Of a stretch of 64,000 nt of DNA, positions 1-9,820 are shown in pieces. The DNA comes from Mycoplasmopsis agassizii. Its GTDB lineage: Bacteria > Bacillota_I > Bacilli_A > Mycoplasmatales > Metamycoplasmataceae. The translations under genes were made by a program, and so were the position numbers. The number at the start of each line of letters is the position of its first letter. The stretch's first letter is position 1. The stretch lies in the NCBI RefSeq assembly GCF_002272945.1, contig NZ_NQMN01000001.1, positions 124,001 through 188,000 of the forward strand, read 5' to 3'. Under the pieces are notes generated by a model. That model did not search any database, was not told where the DNA came from, and was given only the letters and a program-made list of their open reading frames with translations.

Positions 1-327
1 TTAAGATTAGGTAATTACGATGTTAAATTACTTGAAGGATCACTTGCTCATAAGGCTTATGAAAAAGATTTAATTACTGAAAGACATCGCCATCGTTACG
101 AAATTACTGAAGAATTTAAAGAAATCTTACAAGATGATGAATTTGTTTTTAGTGGTATAAATCCTGAAACAAATTTAGCAGAAATTGCTGAAGTAAAAAA
201 TCATCCTTTCTATTTAGGAACTCAATATCATCCTGAATTTACCAATCGTCCTTTAAAAGGACATTCCTTATTTATGGAATTTTTAAAAGCAATTATTAGA
301 GAAAAAGAGAAAGAAGAAAATAATTAA
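1..327 (+). CDS. pyrG: CTP synthase, C-terminal end (partial)
   Basis: The window opens inside this gene; the last 108 codons are present. CTP synthase aminates UTP to CTP using ATP and glutamine, the final step of pyrimidine nucleotide synthesis. The visible part is the end of the class I glutamine amidotransferase domain. It has the conserved start of this segment (LRLGNYDV), the ERHRHRYE stretch and the GTQYHPEF motif, whose His and Glu complete the Cys-His-Glu triad; the Cys lies upstream of the window. The stop is TAA at 325-327, two bases before ileS, so the two are probably cotranscribed. Identification is firm from these motifs. Confidence 0.95.
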   Translation, partial: LRLGNYDVKLLEGSLAHKAYEKDLITERHRHRYEITEEFKEILQDDEFVFSGINPETNLAEIAEVKNHPFYLGTQYHPEFTNRPLKGHSLFMEFLKAIIREKEKEENN

Positions 328-329
328 AT

Positions 330-2996
330 ATGTCAAAAGATTATAAAGAAACGCTTAATATTCCTGACACGCAATTTTCAATGCGTGCTAATTTAAGTGC
401 TAAAGAAGCCGATTTTAGGGCTAAATGGTTAGAAACTAAATTATATAAAAAGGTCTTAGAAAAAAATAAATCTAAAAAACCTTACATCTTACATGATGGT
501 CCTCCTTATGCAAATGGAGATTTACATATAGGTCATGCTTTAAATAAAATTTTAAAAGATTTTATTGTCCGTTATAAAAACATGTCAGGTTTTTATTCTC
601 CTTATATTCCTGGATGAGATATGCATGGTTTACCAATTGAACATAAAATGCTAACTGAAATGAATATTAAACATACTGAAATTGATGTTGTAAGTTTAAG
701 AAAAAAAGCAGCAGCTTATGCTGAAGGACAATTACTAAATCAAAAAGAGCAATTTCAAAAATTACAACTGCTTAGTGATTTTGAAGAAGTTTATAAAACT
801 TTAGATCCTAAATTTGAAGCACAACAACTTAGACTTTTTAAAAAGATGTATTTAAAAAATCTAGTTTACAAAGGATTAAAACCGGTTTATTGATCACCTT
901 CATCTTTATCTGCTTTAGCAGATGCTGAAGTTGAATATGCTGAAAAAAGATCACCTTCTATTTATGTTGCTTTTGAACTAGATAGTGAAAATGAATTATT
1001 AAATAAGGGAGACTATTTAGTAATTTGAACAACTACTCCTTGAACTTTAGTTGCTAATGCAGGTGTTGCTTTTAATAGTGAAGTTGATTATGTAAAGTTA
1101 ACTTATGATAATAAAAACTATGTTGTGGCATCTGTTTTAGTTGACGAAATTTTAAAAATTTTTAAGTGAGAAAATGTCGAAATTTCTGCTCCATTTAAGG
1201 GTACTAAATTAAAAGGTTTAACTTATAAACATCCTTTAAATGAAGAGATTAAAACTAAGGTTGTTGCAGGTCATCATGTTGAAACTACAACAGGAACTGG
1301 ACTAGTTCACATGGCTCCATTTTTTGGAGAAGATGACTTCATCATTGGTAAAGAAAATAAATTAGTTGAGATCATGCACGTTGCTGATGATGGTACTTTT
1401 AATGAATATGCAAACGAATTTAAAGGTCTATTTTATGAAGATGCAAATAAAGTAATTTCGCAAAAACTGAAAGACAAAAACCAACTACTTTATTTTGAAA
1501 TTATTAAACATCAATACCCACATGATTGAAGAACACATAAACCAATTATTTATCGTGGAACACCACAATGATTTGTTGATATTGAAAAAATCAAACAAGG
1601 TATTTTAGGTGTTTTAGAATTTGTAAAAGGTTATCCTTATTGAGTTGTTAAAAGACTTAGTGAAATGATTGCAAAACGTGGACCTTGAACAATTTCGAGA
1701 CAACGTTCTTGAGGTGTACCAATTATTATTTTTTATGATCAAAACGATAACGTAGTTAACAATGAAGAAATTTTTGACTATGTCATTGACTTAGTTGAAA
1801 AACACGGTTCAGATATTTGATATGAAAAAACAACTGATGAATTACTACCTGAAAAATATCGTAATTTAGGTTACAAACGAGAAAAATCAATCATGGATGT
1901 TTGATTTGATTCAGGTTCAACAAGTATTGGTGTAGATGTTGATGGTAAAGTTGAACATGAAGGACAAGAACCTTTTGATTTATATCTAGAAGGTACTGAC
2001 CAATTCAGAGGTTGATTTAATTCATCAATAATTAATTCATATATTTGAAGAAAAGCAGCGCCTTACAAGTTTTTACTATCTCACGGTTTTGTACTTGATG
2101 GTAAAAATCAGAAAATGTCAAAATCAAAAGGTAATGTCATTACTCCTGAAGAAGTAACTTCAACTTTAGGAGCAGATATTTTAAGACTATGAGTTTCATC
2201 GGTTGAATACTCTTCAGATGTAAGTATTTCAATGAACTTACTAAAACAAGTTTCAGAATCATATCGTAAAATCAGAAACACAATTCGCTTCATGCTAGCT
2301 AATTTAGAAGATTATGAACATGATCCTAAAATTGAACTAACAGGGATTAACTTATTAATTGATGAACGTTTAAAAGGGCTTAAAAATAAAGTAATTCACG
2401 CTTATGAAGAATTTTCTTTTGTCAATATTTCAAAACAAGTTAATAACTTCTTAGTTGATTTATCTTCATATTATTTAAGTTATGCAAAAGATATTTTGTA
2501 CGCTGATAAAGCTAATTCAAAAACTAGGAGAGAAATTCAATACAACTTATTTAATATCTTAGACACAGTTTTAATTGCAATTGCTCCGATATTACCTACA
2601 ACTGCTGAAGAAGCTTATAGCTTCTTTAAAAAAGAAAATAAAAAAGAAAGCATTCATCTCGAAGATTTTTTCAAAGAAGTTGAAATTACAACTAACTATG
2701 AAGAACAATGAGCAGAATTTTTTGCTTTAAAAGATAAAGTCTTTAAAGAAATCGAACTGGCAATTGAAGATAAAAAAATCAAACGTTCAAACGAAGCCTT
2801 TATCACAATTGAAACACCTTCAAAATGAATTCAAGAACTCAACTTAGATCAATTGTTTTTAGTTGCTCAAGTTACCTTCGCTGATTCATTTAAATTAGAA
2901 GTAAAAGAGTCTTATAAATGTCCTCGCTGCTGAAATCATCATTTAAATAAAAATAATGAAAATTTATGCAAGCGTTGTGCAGATGTATTAAAATAG
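330..2996 (+). CDS. ileS: Isoleucyl-tRNA synthetase
   Basis: This enzyme charges tRNA-Ile with isoleucine in the cytoplasm. The 888-residue length fits bacterial IleRS. Class I signatures are clear: HIGH at residues 66-69 and KMSKS at 595-599, with the CP1 editing domain between them. The C-terminus carries a Cys4 zinc-finger pattern (CPRCW followed by CKRC). The frame is interrupted by about 20 UGA codons, all at positions where Trp is expected, which confirms genetic code 4. The start follows the pyrG stop by two bases and has no strong ribosome binding site, suggesting translational coupling. lspA begins four bases after the TAG stop. Confidence 0.97.
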
Positions 2997-3000
2997 TTTA

Positions 3001-3705
3001 ATGTTTAATTTTAAAAAATGAGCAGCAAACTTTTCAGGTGGTGGTAAAGCCATTTGAAAACGTTTTCTGCAATGAAATAAAAATCATGTTAAAGAACACT
3101 GAAAACAAATTCTTATTTCATACGCAGTTGTCTTTTTATTCTTCGCAATCTTTTTAATGATTGACTTAGTAACAAAAGGATTACTATTTGAATTTGGTTC
3201 AAATTCAGCAAATGGTCGTTATCGAGGTAGTTGAGAAGCTGGTGAAGCGCAAGCCATAAACTATTCATGAATAGGGATTAGGTCAGTCTTTAATTATAGT
3301 GTTACAATTGCAGGTTCTGCTGAGATCAATGTCGATGCTATTCAGGCACTGAGTTTGATCGCTATCATTATCTTTACAACGGTAGTTTATTTTTATCCAG
3401 CACTAAAATGATGACATTATTTTAGATTATTATTTTTAGGAGTTTTAACTGCTGGAATTTTAGGAAATGCAGTTGATCGCTTTGTTTGAGGTGCTGTAAG
3501 GGACATGGTGTTTGTACCAGGTTATGAAGCTCGTGGTACATTTAACTTTGCCGATAGTTTTATTATTGCAGGGGTTGCCACAGTCTTACTTTACACAATT
3601 CTTTCAATTATTTTTGATCGCAAAGATTCTTCAAAAACTAAAGAAGATCAAGACCGCAGTGACTATTTCAAAAGTCAAATAACTTCTGGTTCTGCTGATG
3701 AGTAA
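3001..3705 (+). CDS. lspA: Lipoprotein signal peptidase (prolipoprotein peptidase II)
   Basis: LspA is a polytopic membrane aspartyl protease that removes the signal peptide from diacylated prolipoproteins, cutting before the lipobox Cys. The 234-residue product has four hydrophobic segments. It carries the family signature GN-x2-DR followed by VRDMV, and FNFADSF, which supplies the second catalytic Asp. It has an N-terminal extension of about 40 residues and a long charged tail, as is common in mycoplasma LspA. The many lipoproteins in this window are its expected substrates. It is closely packed behind ileS and followed by a strong terminator. Confidence 0.95.
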
Positions 3706-3711
3706 TAAATT

Positions 3712-3741
3712 AAATGCGAGATTTTAGTCTCGCATTTTTTT
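3712..3741 (+). terminator. Terminator of pyrG-ileS-lspA
   Basis: A perfect nine-base stem (AAATGCGAG with CTCGCATTT) with an 8-base loop runs straight into a T tract. It begins seven bases after the lspA stop. Confidence 0.9.
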
Positions 3742-3763
3742 GTTATTTAGCAATTCTAGTAAA

Positions 3764-3791
3764 TTAAAAAGAGCCCAAAATCTCTTTTTTT
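3764..3791. terminator. Bidirectional terminator beside structured RNA candidate
   Basis: The hairpin AAAGAG...CTCTTT is flanked by A5 on one side and T7 on the other, so it can stop transcription in either direction. As lspA already has its own terminator 25 bases earlier, this one more likely ends a minus-strand transcript covering 3792-3979. Confidence 0.6.
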
Positions 3792-3979
3792 CTGAACGCA
3801 TGCGAACATGTCAGCCCGTTCCAAACTTGAGAATACAGCAGTTAGCACAACTGAAATAGTTCTTATCTCTGATCCTATATTATTTAGCAACTTCTATCAC
3901 GGCAACGGGGCAATACTGGTGCGATAATTTTAACACTAATGTGGAGGTTTAACTTGCAATATTATTTATATAACTTACA
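3764..3979 (-). ncRNA. Candidate structured non-coding RNA, family not recognised
   Basis: About 200 bases with no ORF but clearly higher GC than the neighbouring intergenic DNA. On the minus strand there is a TATAAT box at 3991-3986, and a terminator hairpin closes the element at 3764-3791. Internal pairing is visible: CAGTT/AACTG around a 5-base loop, CATG-TTCG-CATG near the 3' end flanked by CTGA/TCAG, and a longer-range CCCGTT/AACGGG pairing. The 5' part contains ACCTCC, like the anti-Shine-Dalgarno end of 16S rRNA. I compared it from memory with SRP RNA, RNase P, tmRNA, T-box and common riboswitches and found no match. A plus-strand leader for the metal genes is an alternative. Confidence 0.4.
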
Positions 3980-4120
3980 AAAACAATTATATAGTAGATT
4001 TAATCTATTTTTATAAATTCAGTATGCTAAAAGCAAAAAGCTACTTTTTGCATTAATTATTAATTAAAAAACAAAGTTTTATTTTTTAATCTGTTAATAT
4101 AAAAAAAGTAAAGGAAATAT

Positions 4121-4339
4121 ATGCAACTATTAAAACTAACAATTGAAGAACTACACTGCAGTTCTTGTGTGGCAACAATCGATCAACTTTTTAAAGACTT
4201 AGAGAATCAAAAAGTTCTAAAAGTCACTTCAATCATTGCCAATAAAAGCGTCAAAATTAATTTTGACGAAACTAAAATTTCTAAAGCAGAAATTTTAGAT
4301 ATGCTAGATCAAGCTGGTCTAGAATATAACGAGTTATAA
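4121..4339 (+). CDS. Heavy-metal-associated domain protein (CopZ-like metallochaperone)
   Basis: The 72-residue product is a single HMA domain (ferredoxin-like fold) with the metal-binding CxxC motif, here CSSC at residues 13-16, preceded by His. Such proteins bind Cu(I) through the two Cys and deliver it to CopA-type ATPases. It lies one base upstream of the ATPase gene, whose own N-terminus lacks an HMA domain, so the pair behaves like a split CopA. The ribosome binding site AAAGGAAA precedes the ATG and a -10-like TAATAT lies near 4096. The role follows from family and context; copper rather than another soft metal is inferred. Confidence 0.85.
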   Translation: MQLLKLTIEELHCSSCVATIDQLFKDLENQKVLKVTSIIANKSVKINFDETKISKAEILDMLDQAGLEYNEL

Positions 4340-4340
4340 A

Positions 4341-6500
4341 ATGCAAAAAGCAATTAGTAAAAAAATTGTTTTCAAGAAAAAGATTAAAAAAATTATTAGA
4401 GCATATTACAAAGTGATTAACAAAAAATATGAATTTATTTTCGCTTGAGTAATTGCTCTTTCTTTATTAGCCTTATTTATTTTAATGATCATTGCTAAAG
4501 TGCAATATAACGATACTAATGATATGACTTTAATGATGAAAGTTGAACATCCTGCCTTATTAGTTTATATGGCAATTACTTCATTTTGAATTCAGTTTTG
4601 ACTAGGTAGAAGTTATTATGTAAATTCTTATAATGAGATTTTTAAATGAAAAAATCTCGGAATGAATACTCTTATAGCAAGTAGCACTTTGATTGCCTGA
4701 TTTTATTCATTTATTTTAATGATTTTAAAATTTGTTTATGCTGAACATAATATTCAAATTATGACTATGGAAGTTGCTTTTGAAGCAGGTGCTGTGATCA
4801 TTATGATCTTATTAAGTGGTGATTTGATTTCTAATGTAATTAGAAAAAAATCTATTTCTGATTTAACTGCTTTAGAATCTTTGCGTGCTACTCAGGCTTA
4901 TAAAATTATTAATAATCAACTAACTTTAGTTGATTTAGATGAAATTAAAGTTGGTGAAACAATTGTTGTTCCTAAAGGTGCACAAGTACCACTTGATGGA
5001 ATCATTATTAAAGGTGAATCTTTATTTGAACAAGCTGTTTTAACAGGTGAATCTTTACCTGTTTTAAAAGCAGTTAATGATGTTGTAATTGCTGGTTCAA
5101 TTAATTTAAATAATTTAATTGAAATTAAAGTAACTAAAAGTGCTGATGATTCTTATTTAAATAAAATTATTGAAAAAGTAGAAACTATTCAGTCTGAAAA
5201 ATTACCAATTCAAAAGATGGCTGATAAGATCGCAAAATGATTTACACCACTAGTTTTTGTAATTGCAATTGCTGCCTTTTTAATCATCTACTTTTTAGGA
5301 GATGATTTATATAATCTTTATAATAATCAAGGGCTTAATGTTAATTATTTATTAGTTTGAAATCCTAATAATATTAATGCTGAAAGCATGCGTATTTCAA
5401 TGTCAATTATGATGCTAATTTCAGTTTTAGTACTTGCTTGTCCTTGTGCTTTAGGACTGGCAATTCCTCTTGCTTTAGCAGTTGGTGCTTCTAAAGCTGC
5501 ACGCCATGGAATTAGTATTAATAATATCGAATCATTCGAGAAAATGAGACTTATCAAAGCAATTGCGTTTGATAAAACAGGAACTTTAACAACTGGAAAA
5601 CACCTAGTTAAGGAAGTCATCAATGAAGGAAAAGATGAATTGTTTTTATTATCTTTAGAAGTAAATTCACTCCATCCTTTAGCTAAATCAGTTGTTAATT
5701 ATTTAAGTCAAAAAGAGCAAAATAAAAATCAAAATTTAATTAATTTTGATGAGATAAAAGAAGTCGCAAATCAAGGTTTATTTGCTACTTATCAAAATAA
5801 TAATTATGATGCTATATCTTGAAAAACTGCTATTAATTTAAACTATCATTTTGATCAAAAGATGCTTGAAAAATATGAGCAAATAAAAGCAAATAATAGT
5901 GGTTCAGAAATTGTTTTTGCTATCAATAAAAAAGTAATTTCAATTTACTTTTTCGAAGATGAATTAAGAAAAGATGTTGAAGTAGCTTTAGTTTCTTTGA
6001 AGAAAAAAAATATTAAGATTTTTTTGATTACAGGTGATAATCAAAAAAATGCAGACCTATTAAATAAGCGGCTTAATTTTGATGGAGTGTTTGCAAATGT
6101 TACTCCTAATAATAAAGCAGAAATAATTTTTAAATTACAAAGTGAATATCAAAATGTTGCTTTTACAGGCGATGGTATAAATGATTTATTAGCGCTTGAA
6201 ACTGCTAATTTTAAAATTGCTATGAACGAAGGAAGTGACGCTGCAAAAAGTATTGCTGATGTAATTTTAGTAAATCCTAATATTGAAAATGTTGCATTAT
6301 CTATTAAGATAATTAGTCAAATTAGATTATTTGTAAAGATCAATTTTTCATGAGCATTTTTTTACAATTTAGTTTTTTTACCACTAGCAATTTTTGGTTT
6401 TGTTAATCCAATTGTTGGTTCCTTATTAATGGCTTTAAGTTCCATTTCAGTTTTATTAAATTCATTAATTTATAAGTTGAAAAAAGTTTCAAAAAAATAA
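4341..6500 (+). CDS. copA: Copper-translocating P1B-type ATPase
   Basis: This 719-residue pump exports Cu(I) across the membrane at the cost of ATP. Motifs in order: TGES of the actuator domain, the transmembrane metal site CPC at residues 367-369, the phosphorylation site DKTGT with Asp411, an HP dipeptide in the nucleotide domain (SLHPLAKS), and GDGIND near residue 610. The last helices carry YN and MALSS-type residues, as in Cu(I)-selective CopA rather than CopB or ZntA. There is no N-terminal HMA domain; the upstream 72-residue protein supplies one. The gene starts one base after that ORF's stop, so they form a two-gene operon. Confidence 0.93.
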
Positions 6501-6512
6501 TTTTAAATAAAA

Positions 6513-6551
6513 TCAAGCCCAATTTCTTTTACCGAGAAATAGGGCTTTTTC
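6513..6551. terminator. Terminator between convergent copA and membrane-protein gene
   Basis: A long stem (AAGCCC-AATTTCT paired with AGAAAT-AGGGCTT) is followed by T5 on the plus strand. On the minus strand the trailing T run is weaker. Confidence 0.85.
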
Positions 6552-6583
6552 GTTCAGTTTTAATATTATTAATTAGAGAAATT

Positions 6584-7420
6584 TTAAATTATTGTTTTAA
6601 CATGTAAAACCATTAAAACAACTGCTAGAAGACATAATATAATACTCAAAATAGTTGTTACAATTGACAAATATTTATTTAAAAATTTTTCAATATCATA
6701 GTTAGAACTTTGCAAATAAAGTGTAATAACTCCTTCTTTAGATCTTGTATAAGCACTGTTTTTTAAATAAATTAAAGTGGTTCTAAAAAGATAGTTAATT
6801 CAAGAAAAATATGAAAAATGAAGACCTCTAAAAATAGTTAATAATATTTCAATTTTTCTGAAAGTTAAGTCATCAATTTCTATGTCTAAAAATTCAGTGT
6901 AATTTTTGGCACTAATCATTTGATTATAGATTTTTGAATTTCTATCAAACAATTTATATTTACCTGACATGTTAAAATATTGTCTTAAATAATTAGGTCT
7001 TAAAATTGTAAAAGGTATTGGTGATGAACTAAAAGCGTAAAAAATGACAAAAGTTGCTATTGGATAAAAAATTCTTACTGAAATTACAGATAAGGTTGGA
7101 AATTCAGTGACTAGACCATTCAACCAGTTCATAGTTGAAACGATAACCCAAGTTAAAATTACTACAATAAGCAAAATAAATGACAAGGTATATCTTGTTC
7201 ATAAAAAACTTTTATCTGCTTTTAAAAGAGAAATAAATTTATTAAAATTTCTTTCCTTAGAAAGATACTTCTTTGTATTTAAATCAGACTTAAAGGAAGA
7301 AAAATTTCTGTATTTTGTTAATTGTAAATCCACATTAAATAAATCGGATATATGAGAATAAGGATCTCTATTACTTCTTGGTTTTCCAAAATAATTTATA
7401 TCTCTAGTATGTTTGTTCAT
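6584..7420 (-). CDS. Hypothetical membrane protein
   Basis: I do not recognise this 278-residue protein. The first 75 residues are polar and charged and probably cytoplasmic. Two hydrophobic segments follow at about residues 76-98 and 113-133, then a charged middle region, and a third segment lies near the C-terminus (about 252-275). No catalytic motif is visible. The frame includes several UGA Trp codons. The start is the first ATG of the open frame, with only a weak AGAGAAA ribosome binding site. It converges on copA and shares the terminator with it. Confidence 0.75.
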
Positions 7421-7435
7421 TTTTGTTTCTCTACT

Positions 7436-7841
7436 AATAATTTTATAGTAAATAAAAACTTAGTAAAAAAACAATGCAAATAAAAAATTAGTGTCAATTT
7501 ATAAATCAATAGTGGAAAATTATGTTGTTTATAAAATGAATGTTAAAACACTAACAAAATCTAGAATTTGACATATACCACCTAAATAAATATATTATCT
7601 ACTTTGTGGTAAAATATTTAATTATTCATAAAGATATGTAAAAAAGGTTTTTTTCATATGTTAAATATCAAATATGAAAAAAATTAAAAAAAGTCAAGTA
7701 TTTTTTGCATTAATAGTACTATTTTAGGTGTCGATTATTAAACATCTTGTAAATGATACATGTAAAGGTTTTTATAGCAATATTAAGAGCTATAAAAATT
7801 TATAATCGACATATTTGAGAAATAAAGAAGGTATAAAAATT
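7436..7841. other. Intergenic region with conserved promoter-like block
   Basis: There is no gene here. The block 7695-7737 (CAAGTATTT, TTGCAT, then GTCGATTA) closely matches 9683-9724 upstream of the intact surface-protein gene, so it is probably an old promoter carried along in a duplication. An inverted repeat GTCGATTAT/ATAATCGAC spans about 7730-7812. Confidence 0.5.
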
Positions 7842-7934
7842 ATGTTATTAACATATACTTCACATTCATCTCCAAGAGATGAATTTAATTGAGATCACAG
7901 AATACCTTTTGTAAAGAAAGGTTGAAGAGATTAA
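7842..7934 (+). pseudogene. Remnant of the 9.8-kb surface protein (C-terminal tail only)
   Basis: This 30-codon ORF with a good AAGAAGG ribosome binding site encodes a peptide whose last two thirds match the end of the protein at 9821-11131: SPRDEFNWDHRIPF here against SPNDEFNWGHPIPL there. The upstream promoter block also matches. The simplest reading is a duplicated gene that lost about 1.2 kb internally while keeping its start signals and tail. Its TAA overlaps the start of the next lipoprotein exactly as in the intact copy, so it may still serve to couple translation. Confidence 0.6.
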
Positions 7935-8400
7935 TAAAAAGTATTTATTATTCACATCTGTTCCTTTAAGTATAGGAATAATTGCTGTTGCAGTTTCTTG
8001 TTCTGTTGACACAACTCCTTATACTAAAGAACCTGCAAAAACTGAAGAACAAAAAGCATTTGAAAAATCATTAGGTGTTAAACGTGAAACTTTACTTCAA
8101 CTAGCAGTTGATTTTAACACAGAGTATTACTCACCTAAAAATGATTATTCAACAAAAAACAAGGATTGGCTTGAAAAAATGAAAGTTGATTCAACAAAAG
8201 CCTATAATGAGTTGAAAGAATTACTTGTAAAAAACAAGCATCTTTATAAAGATTCTGAGAATAATATTAAAAAATTAGAAACAGTTCTTAACTCATTAAA
8301 CAAAATTATTGGTCCTGATGATGCTTCTTATCTTGAACAATTTAAAGCATTTCATGAATCTTATTATGCGTGAGCTCAAGACACAATTGAATTTGTTTAG
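7930..8400 (+). CDS. Small lipoprotein, paralogue of 11127-11597, with ATT start
   Basis: The 156-residue predicted lipoprotein has a basic N-terminus, a hydrophobic stretch and a lipobox ending at Cys24 (VAVSC). The mature part is mostly helical and matches the second paralogue over its full length, for example KNDYSTKNKDWLEKM against KNNYATTNKEWLDKM. No ATG, GTG or TTG lies in frame upstream of the signal peptide. An ATT codon sits eight bases after AAAGG, overlaps the previous ORF's stop as ATTAA, and is conserved in the paralogue, so I take ATT as the start. If ATT is not used, only a truncated form from ATG 8179 remains. Function unknown. Confidence 0.7.
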
Positions 8401-8430
8401 TTTTGAAAACTCATAAAATAAATTTTAAAA

Positions 8431-8473
8431 AATACACTAGTGCAAATTAAAAATTGCATTTAGTGTATTTTTT
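8431..8473 (+). terminator. Terminator of the small lipoprotein
   Basis: Stem AATACACTA...TAGTGTATT with an inner GCAA/TTGC extension, ending in T7. Confidence 0.88.
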
Positions 8474-8763
8474 TAATTTAACATATTTTTAGTTATAAAT
8501 TATTTAGATGATTGATTCAGGCTTATTTATATTTCAATGTTTGCAATTAATTAGAGTTATTTAACTTTATCAAATTACATAATTATTGTCTTGAATTTAA
8601 AATTTAACATACTTCGTTTTTTCTTTTAAATAAATTTAATCTAGAAGATCATTATGGTTTTTGTATTAATACTTACTTAGGTTTTTCAAAATATAATTCA
8701 AGACTACATTTCTTTGTGAATTTGTTTTTATAAATTTCAGTTGTAACTACATTATCATTACAT
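8474..8763. other. Intergenic, no feature seen
   Basis: AT-rich sequence between two convergent terminators. I see no ORF, repeat or structured element in it. Confidence 0.5.
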
Positions 8764-8794
8764 AAAAAAAGAGCAAACACTAAAGTTTGCTCTT
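8764..8794 (-). terminator. Terminator of the inverted coiled-coil gene
   Basis: Stem AAGAGCAAAC/GTTTGCTCTT followed by T7 in the minus-strand direction. Confidence 0.88.
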
Positions 8795-8807
8795 AAATTT
8801 GTAACTA

Positions 8808-9383
8808 TTATTTTTTGTCTTTTTTAAGCAATTCTAAAATTGCTTCAAGCTTTTCATTTGTGTCTTTGTTTTGCTTTTCAACTTTTTCAAATCTTTCATT
8901 CATTTCAGCACGGAGCTGTTCATTTGCTTCTTTATTTTGTTTTTCAGCTTTTTCAAATCTTTCATTCATTTCAGCACGAAGTTGTTCATTATCTGTCTTA
9001 TTTTCAGCACGAAGTTGTTCATTATCTGCCTTATTTTCAGCACGAATTTTCTCAAATCCTTCCTTCATTTCAACTCGAATTTGAGCATTTTCAGTTTTAA
9101 ATTCAGCCCGTAATATTCCTATAGCATCTTTAATTTGCTCTATTGTTCATTTTTGTCACCATTGCAATTCTTGACCACCACCGCCAGGACCTGGTGGTGG
9201 GTCAATTATAGGTAAAAACTGCTTTGGTGTGCCTTCAGCGCTATATTCAAAAAGTATTTTACCATCTTGATCAACTTGAGTTACTTTGTGTTTAATTTCC
9301 TGTAAGTCATAACCTTTATCTAATTGATCTATAGTCTTGCCACAATTACTTTTTATAAACTTTTTAGCTTTTTCTTTTTTCAT
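8808..9383 (-). CDS. Hendecad coiled-coil protein (family copy A, 9 repeats)
   Basis: The 191-residue product has three parts: a basic N-terminal domain of about 60 residues, a Pro/Gly hinge (DPPPGPGGGG), and after a WWQKW patch a highly charged helix. The helix consists of nine 11-residue units such as QLRAEMNERFE and KAEKQNKEANE, a hendecad coiled coil that probably oligomerises. There is no signal peptide, so it is predicted cytosolic or peripheral. Copies B, C, E and F in this window share the layout. The gene has no ribosome binding site, and its TATAAT box ends nine bases before the ATG. Function unknown; the design recalls the DUF16 coiled-coil proteins of M. pneumoniae, but I do not claim homology. 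Confidence 0.85.
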
Positions 9384-9392
9384 ATTAATTTA

Positions 9393-9398
9393 ATTATA
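9393..9398 (-). promoter_or_regulatory. -10 box giving a near-leaderless mRNA (copy A)
   Basis: Minus-strand TATAAT preceded by TTTAGT; nine bases separate it from the ATG, so transcription should start about two bases before the start codon. The upstream ~45 bases match those of copies B and E. Confidence 0.75.
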
Positions 9399-9820
9399 AC
9401 TAAAGAAATCTCATCTTGATTATTTTTTCATCTTTTTCACATTGAAATTAAAAAATAGTTCTTGGTAATTAAACTAACTTGTAAGTTTTATAAAATAAAT
9501 ATGTTAACTAAAAACCAAATTATGATGACTATTAATTTTTGTAATTGTCTTTAAGATCTTATTTAATAAATTTGTAATTTAAGTTTTAAAGTTAAATTTT
9601 ATTCTGGTTAAATTACTTATTTTTAAGGTTTTTCTTACCTATTTATTGGCTTAAAAATTAATTAAAATAAAAATAAATAAAACAAGTATTTATTGCATAA
9701 GTAGTATGCTTAAAACGTCGATTACTCCACTATGTTCACATAATGAAAGTATAAAAAATATTTACAATTACAAGTTGTAAATAGTCTTTAATAATCTGCT
9801 TAAAGATAAAAAGGAATATA
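9399..9820. other. Divergent intergenic region
   Basis: It holds the promoter block 9683-9724 shared with 7695-7737, and a leader hairpin listed separately. No further gene is seen. Confidence 0.5.
9759..9783 (+). promoter_or_regulatory. Leader stem-loop upstream of 9821 gene
   Basis: Perfect nine-base arms TATTTACAA and TTGTAAATA with a seven-base loop, in the likely 5' leader, about 25 bases before the AAAAGGAA ribosome binding site. Confidence 0.55.

Noticed and set aside
7842-8400. Treating the first lipoprotein as dead because it lacks ATG/GTG/TTG.
   Set aside because: The ATT start and its ribosome binding site are conserved with the intact paralogue, and the frame is undamaged.
8815-9113. 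Three overlapping plus-strand ORFs rich in Phe, Ser and His opposite copy A (and the same opposite copies B and E).
   Set aside because: They are the antisense of the repetitive coiled-coil coding sequence, with no ribosome binding site.
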